Below are positions 12,103-23,566 of a stretch of 64,000 nucleotides of DNA, one piece after another. How positions within the stretch are numbered: position 1 is the stretch's first letter; the number at the start of each line of letters is the position of its first letter. The notes below the pieces were generated by a model that did no database searches, was not told the origin of the DNA, and saw nothing but the letters and a program-made list of their open reading frames with translations. Source of the DNA: Panax quinquefolius (taxonomy: Eukaryota; Streptophyta; Magnoliopsida; Apiales; Araliaceae); assembly GCA_020205615.1 (NCBI GenBank), contig CM035167.1:29959130-30023129 (forward strand), in the 5' to 3' direction. The position numbers and the translations under genes were made by a program.

Positions 12103-13493
12103 TGATATCTACAATTTTTAAGTGCAAAAATAATAAGCCAAATTGCAGAGTTGATATTATGTAATTGATAATAGTACATTCAAAATATACCTCCCACTAT
12201 TTTATTCAAATTAATAGCCCTCACCATTAATTCGGAAAGCATTTTCTTTTAAATCTTTCTAGTGAGCCAAGATCCATATTTCATTATGCCTTAAGTTAGC
12301 TTTGGCTAATCTCTTAAAACACAATTATTTAGGTAGACAACCCCTTGTCAATTATATCATATATAACTCTGGATAGTTTGGTAAACAACATTTGTTTCTA
12401 GTCCATCTAATGGTACCTACCAAACTCCATGCCTCTAAGTCCACAATCCTATTGAGATAACTTAGTTAAGTTTCAGCCCAATGATTTTAACAATTTGGAT
12501 ATCACAATTATCCTATCGCATCTTACCTAGATAAATAGGGTACTTTGCTTTGGCAAACCTACATCTATTGATCAAGGTCTTGATGAGTGTTATTCATTGG
12601 AAGGCATCTGATTTAGACTTAATATTTTATTGAGGGATTTTATAAATTAATTTAGATCTCACCAATTTTAATCTTATTAAGCATGCACATTATTTATCAT
12701 ATCATATCACATACAAGCATAAATAAAGTGCGAAATTAATTATGTCACAGTTATGGCCCAATCCACTGTCAATCTTTTCAAGCTAATGAAAGATTGAAGG
12801 TCAATCTAAGGTGGTAAAAGATCTTAAAATAAATAGTTTCCTTGGATCTTCCTCAAGCATGTGCCTCCTCTCCATCATCATCTTTCCATCGTGTTCTCCA
12901 TCTTGACATCTTTATCGATTACAGATTATTACATGACATAAAGAAACCTCGAGTTACATTCGAGGGGATTTAGATGAGAAGAGAATATTACATTAGAATT
13001 TATAGAAAGGCACGACATGCAAGCCGTATTTCAAAACCAAAAACCACTAACCTATGGGTCAAAAGTCCATAATTGTGCACCATGCATATCATAATAAACA
13101 CATAACAATTTATATATAATTAAAGAAAACTATATACTTCTAATACACCCGGTACATATCATATATGTCCACTGTCAATTAATTATATTAAACTGAATCT
13201 GCATACTTATAATCCAATTAGAACATAAGTTGTATACTGTTATTATGCCATATAAGATACAATTAAGAGAACATCATATACATGCATATCTATTACTGAT
13301 AATCATAATACCAGAATATGTCGATTACAGAATATCATATACTCAATTAACAGAACATTAAAATTGTATCATCATATATCATATATATCGACAACAATAT
13401 AATCAATTTCAGACCGGTAAAATTGTATCATCACATATCATATATATCGAAAACAATTAAACACGTTATCTGAATTAATCGTTTCACAAGTAG
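12103..13493 (-). other. copia leader region, non-coding
   Basis: About 1.4 kb between primer site and gag start, AT-rich and without a supported gene. Near 13360-13455 a unit of about 57 bp containing TTGTATCATC and CATATATATCGA occurs twice in tandem with few differences. This is the expected place of the packaging and leader sequence of the element. Confidence 0.6.
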
Positions 13494-13505
13494 CTCTGTT
13501 ACCAC
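13494..13505 (-). promoter_or_regulatory. copia primer binding site
   Basis: The minus strand reads GTGGTAACAGAGC directly after the LTR end CCCAACA, one base from the usual TGGTATCAGAGC initiator tRNA-Met complement. It sets the inner end of the 5' LTR at 13506. Confidence 0.85.
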
Positions 13506-13965
13506 TGTTGGGTTTCGGCATAGAAACGCAGCGGAAATAAACCAATTAAAGGCAATTTCGAAACCCTAAAACAGGATCCATGCGAAAAATTCAATTAATT
13601 CAGAGGTTAGAAATTATACCGATTATTAAAGCTAGAATCGATGCGGTCGAATCTCCAACGCAATTCAAACGGACTGCGTCTCTACGGTATCCACACGAAT
13701 ACTCCACACGAATCGTCCTACGATCTGCAGAAGAAGGAAACGCGGTACTCGCCACCAAGGATGAGGATTTTCTAATACTGTTTTCTCTCTAGTCTCTCTC
13801 TAAGAGCGGCTAGGGTTTTGGTTAATGAATAATCCCTAAAATGGCTGCTACATATCATATATATAGCGATTAAAAGGAATTATTCAAAACCTAATTTAAT
13901 AAAATCTGAATATATATATATATATATATATATAAATCTTAATTAAGTCTTACTTAATTAATATA
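13506..13965 (-). repeat. copia 5' LTR, inner part
   Basis: Matches 6653-7050 of the 3' LTR closely over 13552-13965, and also holds 46 bp of LTR end missing from the other copy. It breaks at 13965, in TTAATATA, where an Athila-like LTR begins. A TA microsatellite at 13911-13934 is longer than in the partner LTR. Confidence 0.85.
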
Positions 13966-15686
13966 TGTTGATCGATTTAGCAATCAATGAATACGTGCAA
14001 GTATACACGGTCAACAAGTAATAAAGTGAAAGTAGAGTATCGTTCCCACGAGGAATTATTTAATAAAAATCACCAAGTACTAATTCTTAACCAAACTAAT
14101 TTTATTTAAACAATCTCAAATCGTGTTTTTTCTAATTAAGAAAACTAAATTAACAAATTAAACTGAATTGTTTTATGACTGAATTTAGATAAATAAATAT
14201 TAAGACTTCAATATCCCCAATTATGAACTATAAATCAACTATCCAATTATCCCAATTATTATGCCTACTGAATTGTTAACAGGAATTCTCAAATGCCAAA
14301 AGTCCTTTTCCAAGTGATCAATTGACTTCTATTTAATCCAGATTAATCTTGCTATATTCCTATGCAAAACAATTGAACTAAACTCCTTCAATTCTAATTC
14401 CTTATGTGTTACATGCGGTGAACAGATATTTTCATTCAATTCACAAACCTAATTATTCACCATGCAAATAACTAAGTCACATGTTATCATGCCCAGTTCT
14501 AACCCTAGAATTCCTCTTCAAATTCCTTATAGAGTAACAAGGTAATTACTGATCAGATAATTAATCAATAAGCATAAGGCAAGATAAACAACTCACTTTG
14601 ACTCAAATAATTGGAATATAATGAATAACTAATTCATAGCCATAAAAGGTTCAATTAAAATCTCAATAAAAGAGTTAGTTCATAATTAATGAATTGAAAC
14701 CAAGAATCCACAATTGAATAGATATTAAAAGATAAAAGTATGATAAGAGAAGAGAATAGAATCTGTTGTCAGCAAATCTGATGCTCCCCTTTTGCTCCTG
14801 CTCTTGATCTTCAATGTTATTCAATTTGCTTCAATCTCCAATGGCTAATTAAGAATTAGGGTTTATATTCTAATCTAATGGAGTGTTTTATCTAAGCTAA
14901 GCTATGTAATCTCCCCTTATTTTATGCCTTACATCATGTATTTATAGGTTTCAAGTCCAATTTTTAGCTTAGGAACAAACCCAATCCTATTTGGAGTCAA
15001 AAAAGTGTCAAAATTCGCCCAAAACGCATCCAAGCCGCACAAGCCCTTCCCCTAGTGCCCCAGCGCTGGGCACGACGCTGGAAGTCTTCCCCCTAGCGCC
15101 CCGGTGTTGGGCATATGCCAAAAATGGGCGCCCCGACGCTGCCCCAAGTTCTGACATTTTCTACTCCGACGTCCTTTGGGAAAACGGCCATAACATTTGA
15201 TCCGGGAGAAGTTACGGGGCCTGCCACCTATCAAATCGAAGATATCGACTAGATCTACAACTTTAATTCTTTGAGGATTGAGAAATTCTGGGTGGATGAA
15301 GGCTGAAATTGAGCTGGAACTAACTGCTATGCAAATGACCACCCAAAACCATGACGTTCGACGTCCGTTGGTACAACGATCATAACTCTTGCTTCCAAAC
15401 TCCGATTGGAATGATTCAAAATGTTCTGGAAAGCTAAGACGATGCTCTTCAATGTAAGCTAAGTTCCAAACCAAGAACATGAAGTAAACATGAAAGCCCA
15501 AATGATGTCCGGTTTGCTTTTCTTTGCGTTTTCTTTGCTTTTCCTTACCAATAGTCGCTCACACCGCTCCCAAACGTATAGCCTACAAAATGAACACAAA
15601 ATGCATGAAAAGTAACTAAGACACATAAATATAAGCAACTAATTCAAGTAAAGATACGGATAAGTGTATATAAAATCCACTTATCA
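13966..15686 (-). repeat. Athila-like LTR inserted in the copia LTR
   Basis: Begins TGTTGATCGATTTAGC and ends CCACTTATCA on the plus strand (1721 bp). Beyond 15686 comes ATACCCCAAACTTAA, the reverse complement of a purine tract, so this is the 3' LTR of a minus-strand element. Its first 85 bp and a segment near 14370-14600 are clearly related to the inverted end of the Athila LTR at 35509-36748, while the U3 parts differ. A minus-strand CCTATAAATAC at about 14937-14948 is a good TATA box. Long reading frames within it (for example 15052-15501 minus) look like chance. Confidence 0.78.
14937..14948 (-). promoter_or_regulatory. LTR TATA box
   Basis: CCTATAAATAC on the minus strand, about 970 bp from the LTR end, which fits the U3/R transition of this LTR. 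Motif and position only. Confidence 0.5.
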
Positions 15687-15700
15687 AATACCCCAAACTT
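15687..15700 (-). promoter_or_regulatory. polypurine tract of the Athila-like element
   Basis: The minus strand reads AAGTTTGGGGTATT immediately before the LTR start TGATAAGTGG. This is the place and composition of a plus-strand primer, and it fixes the LTR boundary and orientation. Confidence 0.75.
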
Positions 15701-17355
15701 AAACATGCTGTCTTGTCCCCAGTAACACAACACAATGCAATGCAATGCAATGAAATGCAACTCATCTATATGCCTACGAATCTAGCAGTATTTGATAGAA
15801 TCCAATCTATTCACTCGGCCATAGAGCAATCAAGCAAACACGACAATACTTCATATCAAAACCAATCAACAATTTCTAGTCAATCATCAAGTCTTAAACT
15901 GTTATTCTTTGGTATAGTGCGTGTGTGTGTGCTCAACAACCATGCTAACTGATATAAAATCAAATTTAACACATAACAAGTCTCTTTGAAGGCATCATAC
16001 AGTGTAAACTCAAGAAATCTCAAAGATAGGCACGATTCAACTAAAATTAAACTCAACCAAATTCAAGGGTACATGCAAGATACTTATACTTTCTTTTCTT
16101 CCTTCTCTTTTTTTTTACACGGGGGCTTTTTGCTCTTTTCCCGTGATTTATTCATTTTTGTTATATATACATAAATGACTGTGCAATGTCTCATCCCATT
16201 AGGCTAACAATGTTACCCCTTAGCGAGCTTTCGACCAACGACTCCCAGGACCGTAAAAAGGCCTTAGGTATTGGGTGTAAAGACAATCCCCCAAGCGTGC
16301 TTGCTTTCAAGTAACAAAGGCCCCAAAAACAAGACTAGTCACCACATACCCTTTTTTTTCCCTTTTCTTTTCTTTTGATAGATGGTTGGTGAGTCGTTTC
16401 ACGCTCCATCTCACGCTTGTGTTTATGGGGAGTGTTTCTCCTCAACCCACCACAAGACTCAACATGTTTTTTTTAAAAGCTTATATACCCCACATATATT
16501 CCCCCAAACTTAGGTTCTTGTCTAACTTTAGTCATCACTACTTATTCTTGTCATTCTTTCATTCAAACTAGCATGATCCTTTAGAGTCCCATTATGTATC
16601 AATTTAAACTCAATCAATCAACAAGTTGTTTTTACTGTGCTATCATTATTATACTAGTTTAAAAAAAAAAAGATTCAATTCATAACAAGAAATCACATCA
16701 AAGCTCTAATAGTCGTTATTATATACTTGTCTACCCAATTCTAATCTCATCATTGGCCAAAATAAACTTAACTATAACAAACCGCTGGACTTATGCAAAA
16801 TGAACATAATAACTAACTATTATTTTTGAATATTTTTTTTATAATGAACCTAAACTATATTAACAACATATGCAAAATAACATAACATAAACATGAAACT
16901 AAACATGCAATAACGAACAAAACTAAACTCCCCCAAACTTAGCAATTACAATGTCCTCATTGTAAGAATATAGCGATAAGTAGAAGAGAACTTCCCTGTA
17001 ATCAGCTAAGCGTGAGGTGCTGGTGGCAATAGTCCACATTGTAGTAATATCAAAGTCTGAAAAATGAATGAACACTTTACAGACTATTTGGATTTAAATG
17101 AGCATGCAGCTCGATCTTCTCTATAGATTTTAAATTCATTTTAAGTTAAAGTGATTATCATTCTTTCTTGCATGCATGCATGCATGCATGCATGCATGCA
17201 TGCTTGACTCAGTCCAAATATATACGGATTAATTATAGTATATATATATATATAGTAATTAATTTATTTTCATTTTAAGTTTACTTCAACACTGTATATA
17301 TCCACGTATAATATTAAAATTTGGAGTATTTGATCCATACATACATATATACATA
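15701..17355 (-). other. non-coding 3' internal region of the Athila-like element, truncated
   Basis: No domain of gag or pol is visible. The region has poly-pyrimidine runs, an AATGC pentamer run near 15730-15755, and two more TAAGTTTGGGG words on the minus strand (about 16501-16511 and 16929-16940). A (GCAT)n run is at 17170-17203. It stops at about 17355 where copia LTR sequence resumes, so the upstream part of the element is missing. It may be a non-autonomous element or a deletion remnant. Confidence 0.55.
17170..17203. repeat. (GCAT)n microsatellite
   Basis: About eight uninterrupted GCAT units, self-complementary, in the non-coding part of the Athila-like fragment; TA-rich repeats follow near 17239. 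Confidence 0.95.
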
Positions 17356-17748
17356 TAATTCTCATGGTGGGTCTGTCCAGTACATCGTTCTCTAACATGT
17401 ACTTATGCATTGACTTAATATCTCATATATTTATGACCAATGAGATTTGGTCATCAGTCAATCCACATACTAGTTTTAATGCATCATTGTTGTCCCATCA
17501 ACAATGATACTCGACTAGGGACATTTAAGAAAAATGATACTAATTGTAAATATATAATCTCATGTTCAAGTCACATACTTGAAACTATATAATTTGTATC
17601 AATATTCTAAGGATTTTTATTATGTTAACATTTATATAACGCAGTAAATAAAACCATAATAAAATCATTCATTTATTTAATCAAATATAATATCAAAACG
17701 TTAAGCAATTATATCAAATAATTGGCCTCTAGGGCATAAATTCTAACA
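17356..17748 (-). repeat. copia 5' LTR, outer part
   Basis: Matches 7727-8121 of the 3' LTR with about 11 substitutions and ends GGGCATAAATTCTAACA, the proper LTR terminus on the plus strand. The middle of the LTR (7051-7726 in the partner) is absent between 13965 and 17356. The base after 17748 starts gypsy gag sequence, the apparent insertion target. Confidence 0.88.
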
Positions 17749-17749
17749 T

Positions 17750-18465
17750 GAACATCGTGGAGGAAGCAACAGCGGAGGGAGTAATTCTGGAAAGAGGAAG
17801 TGGGACAAAAACACAACAACAGAAACAATAATCAAGGTGGGAGTCACCAAGGAAACTTCAAGAAGAAGACTGAAGCTTGCAATAAGTGTGGAAGAAGTCA
17901 TCAGGGGGAGTGCTGGAAGGGAAAGAGCACTTGCTATAACTGCGGCCAAGAGGGGCACATATTGCCAAATTGCCCAAAGCCAAAGAAGAAGAGAGGATGT
18001 TTTTCTTCTGGATCGACAGAGCTCCAGATAAAGGATTGCCCAAAGAAAAGAAGCGGTGGAGCTGGCGGAGGCCAGGGAGGAGGAAACAAGTTAATGATTG
18101 GTGGACCTGCACAACCCAACCGATCGATCACCCGAACCTTTAACATGACCGTCCAGGACGCAGTGGCTGCGAAGGACGTGGTGTCAGGTATATTCCAAAT
18201 AGGTGCCACCTGTTCTTTTGTATCTGAAGAATTTGCTAGTAAATTTAGTACACCCCGAGAACATTTAAAAGATTCCTTGAACGTAGAAGTTGCGAATAAG
18301 GAAATAATCCCTGTAGAATATGTTTATCGAAATTGTCATGCAAACATTAGAGAACATGAACTGAGCATAGACGTGATTCCTATTAGATTGGGAGAATTTG
18401 ACGTAATACTGGGAATGGATTGGTTTTAGAACCATGCAACGATAATTGACTGTCAGAACAAGTGT
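17750..18465 (+). pseudogene. Tekay-like gypsy gag C-terminus and protease
   Basis: From 17750 a glycine/serine/asparagine-rich gag tail (EHRGGSNSGGSNSGKRKW) runs into a frame at 17800. That frame has two zinc-knuckle motifs: CNKCGRSHQGEC and CYNCGQEGHILPNC. A protease follows, in which DTGA-type residues are replaced by GATCSFVSEEF; it then runs through VEVANKEIIPVEYV to the end FDVILGMDW. A one-base shift lies near 17800, and a stop (F followed by TAG) interrupts the protease tail at 18429. The start of gag and the 5' LTR are missing, because the copia end abuts directly. Confidence 0.88.
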
Positions 18466-20190
18466 GTGAACCTTCAGACTCTGAGTAAGTCTAAGGTAGT
18501 GTTTCATGGTAGCTCATCGCTTAAGCAATCGTGTTGCGTTACGATGATGCAGGCCAAGAAATTGTTAAGGAAAATATGTGTAGGTTATTTAGCTTACATT
18601 GTGGATACTCGGAAAAAGGGAGTAGAGATTAAAGATATACCCGTAGTGAATGAATTTCAAGATGTATTTCTAGACGATCTGCCTGGTCTTCTGCCAGATA
18701 GAGAAATCAAATTCGTAATAGACTTAGCACCGGGAACGACACCGATTTTGAAAGCTCCATATCGTATGGCGCCAGTAGAAATGAAGGAATTAATGATACA
18801 ACTTCAAGAGTTATTGGATAAGGGTTACATTCGACCGAGTGTGTCTCCTTAGGGAGCACCAGTGTTATTCGTTAAGAAAAAGGACGGATCAATGAGGCTC
18901 TGTATCGATTATTGAGAATTGAACAGAGTAACGATCAAGAACAGATATCCATTACCGAGGATAGACGACTTGCTTGATCAACTGAAGGGAGCTAAATGTT
19001 TCTCGAAGATCGACTTACGGACATGATATCATCAACTGAAAGTGTGGGAGGAAGATATACCAAAGACTGCATTTCGAACCCGTTATGGACATTACGAGTT
19101 TTTGGTAATGTCATTTGGTTTAACTAATGCTCTGGCAACATTCATGGACTTGATGAATCAAGTTTTCAAGCCATACTTGGATAAATTCGTAGTAGTTTTC
19201 ACCGACGACATTTTGATCTACTCGAAGACAGAGGAAGAACATGCCGAACATCTAAAGATTATTTTGGAGGCATTACGAAAGGAGGAGATGTATGCGAAGT
19301 TTTCAAAATGTGAATTTTGGATGAAGAAGGTTCAATTCTTAGGCCACGTGGTAGATGAGAAAGGAATCTCAGTAGACCCCAAAAAGTTCAAAGCGGTAAG
19401 TAGTTGGGAACAACCAAGAAAACCGATGGAGGTGAGAAGTTTCTTAGGGTTAGCTGGGTACTATCGAAGATTCATCCAAGATATTTCTAAGATAGCGACC
19501 CTGTTGACTAATCTGACGAGAAAGACAGTAAAATTTGTATGGATCGACAAATGCGATTAGAGTTTTCAAGAGTTGAAGAAGAGATTGAGCGAGGCACCTG
19601 TATTATCATTACCAAATGATATAAGAGGATTTGTGGTGTATAGTGATGCATCGCATAGAGGACTGGGCTGTGTGCTGATGCAGCATGGCAAAGTCATTGT
19701 GTATGCGTTACGATAATTGAAGGATTATGAAAAATGATACCCTACTCATGACTTAGAGTTAGCGGCAATAGTTTTGCGTTAAAGATATGGAGGCATTATT
19801 TGTACGAAGAAAAATGTGAGATATACACGGACCACAAAAGTCTGAAATATATCTTTACACAGAAGGAGTTGAATATGCGTCAGAGAAGGTGGTTAGAATT
19901 AATCAAAGATTATGACTATGAGATTCTTTATCACCTGGGGAAGGCAAACGTAGTTGCCGACGCTCTGAGTAGGAAAGGAAGGGAGAAATTGTTTCAACTG
20001 ACAACTCAGGAGGAGTTAATAAGAGATATGGAGAAGTTGGAAATAGAAGTGAAGGGACCCGAGAGGACTGAAGAGAAATTATTTGTAATGGAAGCTTGTC
20101 CGATATTGTTGGATAGAGTAAAGGAAGTACATGAGAAAGATGGAGAATGTGAGAAAATCAAGAGAAGGATCATGGAAAATGAGGAAGAAA
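18466..20190 (+). pseudogene. Tekay-like gypsy reverse transcriptase and RNase H
   Basis: The order is complete: RT entry (DDLPGLLPDREIKFVIDL), then [47 protein letters not shown], and the catalytic [11 protein letters not shown], in which FTDD replaces the usual IDD. The connection ([28 protein letters not shown]) and RNase H (YSDASHRGLGCVL, then [29 protein letters not shown]) follow. In-frame stops occur at 18850, 18914, 19023, 19558, 19714, 19727 and 19780, with a shift near 19790. Several fit C-to-T or G-to-A changes at CGA, CAA or TGG codons. Confidence 0.92.
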
Positions 20191-21533
20191 AATTTCGAAT
20201 AGATAAAGACGGTATCTTAAGATTCGAAGGGGGAGTGTGGGTACCGGCGGTAACCCAGTTAAGAGAAGTGATTTTTCACGAGGCACACAATACGACATAT
20301 TTCGTTCATCCGGGAGGCACTAAGATGTACCGAGACTTGAGGCAACATTTTTGGTGGCCCAATTTGAAATAGGAAGTCGCGGAATGCGTTAGTAGATGTT
20401 TGACTTGTCAACGCGTAAAAGCAGAACATCATCGGCCGAGTGGGTTGCTATAACCATTGGAAATACCGGAGTGGAAATGGAAGCATATTACGATGGATTT
20501 CGTGGTAGGACTTTCGATCACGCAAAAAGGGTTGGATGCCATTTGGGTTATCATGGATCGACTTACAAAGACCACACATTTTCTACCGATCAAGATCCGC
20601 TACAGTTTGAATCAGTTAGCGAGCCTGTACGTAAAGGAGATTGTTTCACGACATGGAGTACCGGTATCGATTGTTTTTGACCGAGACCCGCGTTTCACGT
20701 CAAAATTCTAGAAAAGCTTGCAAGAGAGGATGAGAACACAGTTAAGGTTAAGTACTGCTTATTATCCTTAGACAGACGGACAAAGTGAGCGAACAATACA
20801 AATGCTAGAGGACATGCTTAGAACTTACGTGATGGACTTCAAGGGAAATTGGGACGACCACTTACCCTTAGTCGAATTTGCGTATAATAATAGTTACCAT
20901 GCGAGTATCGGCATGCCACCGTACGAAGCTCTTTACGGAAGGAAGTACAGAATGCCATTATATTTGGACGAAGTCAGAGAATGACGAATACTCGGACCAG
21001 AGTTAGTACAACAAACCGCGGACGTGGTGACAGTAATAAGGGCTAGACTAGTGGCAACTCAAGATCACCAGAAAAAGTATGAGGATTTGCATCGGCAAGA
21101 CCGAGATTTTGAAGTCGGCAGTTTTGTATTCCTGAAGGTATCTCCATGGAAGGGAAAGATCCATTTCGGCAAGAAAGGGAAACTGAGTCCAAGATTCATA
21201 GGACCGTTCGAGATACTCAAGCGAGTGGGCGAAGTAGCATACAAAGTTGCACTACCACCTGAGTTGGAGCACATCCATAACGTGTTTCAGATATCCGTGT
21301 TACGTCCGTACAAGCCTGACTACAAGCACGTGATTTCTTATGAACCCATTCAAGTGGAGAATAATTTAGCATATAAAGAAATTCTGGTCCAAATTCTTGA
21401 TATGAAAGAGCAAACCTTTAGAAATAAAGTTATTTCCTCTATAAAGGTACTTTGGCATAACCACAATGTCGAGGAGGCTACGCGGGAGTTAGAAGATAGG
21501 ATGATGCGGGATTATCCCCATCTATTTGTGTAA
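20191..21533 (+). pseudogene. Tekay-like gypsy integrase with chromodomain-like end
   Basis: The zinc-binding part reads [14 protein letters not shown] ... CVSRCLTCQ. The catalytic D, D, E can be seen in [19 protein letters not shown] and DGQSERTIQM. A C-terminal part follows (KVSPWKGKIHFGKKGKLSPRFIGPFEIL, then IHNVFQISVLRPY), ending in a chromodomain-like segment (IKVLWHNHNVEEATRELEDRM ... PHLFV, stop at 21533). Stops at 20370, 20452, 20708, 20770 and 20983 break the frame. Such C-terminal segments are thought to steer integration to marked chromatin in chromoviruses. Confidence 0.92.
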
Positions 21534-21563
21534 GCTTGTAGCAATTCCGGGACGAAATTTTTA

Positions 21564-21581
21564 TAAGGGGGGGGGGGAGGA
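21564..21581 (+). promoter_or_regulatory. polypurine tract of the Tekay-like element
   Basis: AAGGGGGGGGGGGAGGA directly before the LTR start TGTAATACCCGAGAA; an exceptionally long G run compared with the copy at 63469 (GGGGGAGGA). Confidence 0.9.
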
Positions 21582-22510
21582 TGTAATACCCGAGAATTTC
21601 CACGTATTATTAAATGAATATATTAATGGAAATAATATTTATTTGAATATAAGTGTTATTATTTTGTGAGTCGGTTAAATCAATTGATTCATATTCGATC
21701 AATGCGTATTAAGATGTGTGAATTGACAATGAGAAGTGTGAAATGCCTTGTGTGGCATAATGCGAAACGAGAAAATTCACTAAGCAAGTTAAAATGGGAA
21801 TTAGGAAGGTTAATCGTGTATGATCATGAGATTTCATATAAGTAATCAATACGCTCTTAGACTTGTAATATCACTCTTGTGGACATTAATTCATATCGTA
21901 TAAAACGAGTTTAGAGATGAAAATTGGCACGAGTTGGAAGCTAAACTAGTCTTGGCAATTTGTGGTAATGACACAACCGTTCGTCCCCAAAGAAGACAAA
22001 CCGCACATTAAGCGCTTAAGGTCGATTGGAGAAAAATTAAATTTTCAACTTTGGAAATTAAATGGAACAATTATGTGATATGTGTGACATTGATAAACCA
22101 TGAAATAAAGTACGTTATGTTTGACGAAGGAATTATTAAGTAAACCATTAATTAATATTAATTACTTGTGGTAGAATATTGATTACTTGGTAATTAATTA
22201 ATAATATGAGATTATTATTATTTACAATATATCTATAAATATAATAAGAATTATATAGATAATTAATGGTTATAAATTAATATTGGTGGAAGTGAATAAA
22301 TTATTTATTTGACATAAATAAATAAGTTATTAATATAATAAGGTTATAATATGGTTTTATGAGTGGTAGAGATAATTATGGAACTACCCAGACAATAATG
22401 TCTAACTGCGATATTTTATTGCGTGTAGTTAATGTACATGAATTATATGATGTGAGTATAGAATTTATCTTTAAATTTCTAATATGGTAACAATTGTACC
22501 TTAATATTAC
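21582..22510 (+). repeat. 3' LTR of the Tekay-like element, incomplete
   Basis: Starts TGTAATACCCGAGAATTTCC after the purine tract; a second copy starts at 63480. It is AT-rich without a gene. It breaks at 22510, where the TGTCGACGTC end of a Tat-type LTR begins, so the distal end is missing here. The 63480 copy runs off the window, and the full LTR length cannot be given. Confidence 0.85.
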
Positions 22511-23566
22511 TGTCGACGTCAGGATTTTTAGTTGTCCCTTTCCGTTACTTATTCTTTGGTGTTCTCATTTTAGGTGAGATTTGTTTGAAAAAACAAGTGA
22601 AAAAGGTCCGACATGTATAATGTCGACGATGGACCGTTAAGAAGAGTCGCCATTGGTTTTTAAATGGTTGTACCAACACAAATAGAGAAAAGGTTTGCAC
22701 ATTGACCCGGTGATGTGACATCTGCTAAACCAATTCGGTGAAACCGAGATTTATTAGGTCCTGAGACTTGATTATACTGGAGGGAAGGTGTTAGGCACCC
22801 CAGACATCCGTGTTACCACGACGACCGCCTCTTTTCAAGAAGCTGTTATCTAAATGTGTGTGTGTGTGTCAATGTGCTGTTATTTGGAAGTAGTGCAAGG
22901 CCTCGTTCGCACCTATATACACAGGGTTTGAATTTATATAAAAATTTAGTTTTTAGCAAGATATAGCAATGATGTTTTATAAAAGAGGTTTTTCAAACCC
23001 TGATGTTCAATAGTAATTGAGACCTTTTACACTTCCATTTTATTAAGTGTTCGGCTTGATTGATTTTATTTCCAAGATGCGAAGCATCTATAAGAAAATA
23101 ATGTACAAAATAATGCCGATTTCCTCATGGGTATGAAAACCATCTGAGGAAATTCAAACACCGTAGAATAATTTACAAGCTGCTTATAGCTGAAAATGTC
23201 CATCACGGGAACCGAATCAAGATTCAATAGGCTAAATCTGTGATCACACGATTCCTAAGCGCACATGATACCGCAATTTGTATGAAAGCAGTAAGCATGT
23301 ATATATATAAAAGCTGTAAATATATATATACAGACATGATCACCAACCACGAAGCACCTCCACGGGGGATCAAAAATGTAAATAAAGCTATAAAAGCTAT
23401 CAACCGCCACAGAGGAAACTTCAGACAGGATGAAACGTAAATAAAGCTGTACAAAGCAATCACTGCCACGAAGTGAACTCCAGGCAGGACGAAACGTAAA
23501 GAAAGCTGTAAAAGCGATCAACGACCACGAAGTAAACTCCAGGTGGGACGAAAATGTATATATAAA
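22511..23566 (-). repeat. Tat-type LTR fragment
   Basis: Homologous over about 1 kb to 41452-42525. Both share the terminus T(G/A)TCGACGTC, the GAGTCGCCA and GGAGGGAAGGTGTTA words and the ~59-bp tandem repeat. I read it as the U5-side end of a long LTR, in the same orientation as the copy at 41452. It joins pararetrovirus sequence at about 23560-23567. A short (GT)n run lies near 22857. Reading frames such as 23255-23581 minus cover the repeats and are not genes. Lineage assignment rests on similarity to words common in Tat-lineage LTR regions. Confidence 0.55.
23384..23560. repeat. 59-bp minisatellite
   Basis: Three units of 59 bp (23384, 23443, 23502), each with AAAGCT at the start, CCACGAAG-like and GGAAAC/GTAAACTCCAGG-like centres and GAAACGTAAA at the end. 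A weaker fourth unit precedes them (about 23336-23383). The homologous region near 42299 holds its own version. Confidence 0.9.

Larger units (their letters stand above)
6653..17748 (-). mobile_element. Ty1/copia retrotransposon (minus strand), 5' LTR interrupted
   Basis: LTR-like direct repeats flank a copia-ordered gag, protease, integrase, RT, RNase H on the minus strand. The left (3') LTR lacks its last bases, stopping at 6653 where the 5' copy continues to 13506. The 5' LTR is split into 13506-13965 and 17356-17748 by an Athila-like fragment. By eye the two LTRs differ by about 10 substitutions in 360 bp at one end and 11 in 390 bp at the other, near 2.8 percent each, so a fairly young insertion. 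The gag resembles the Angela/Tork branch, a low-confidence sub-assignment. The outer end abuts gypsy gag sequence at 17750, its apparent target. Confidence 0.85.

Noticed and set aside
15052..15501. 149-codon minus-strand frame
   Set aside because: It lies inside the Athila-like LTR, has no recognisable domain, and the related LTR at 35509 has no counterpart.
17858..18209. Minus-strand frames over the Tekay gag and protease
   Set aside because: They are shadows of the plus-strand zinc-knuckle and protease coding sequence.
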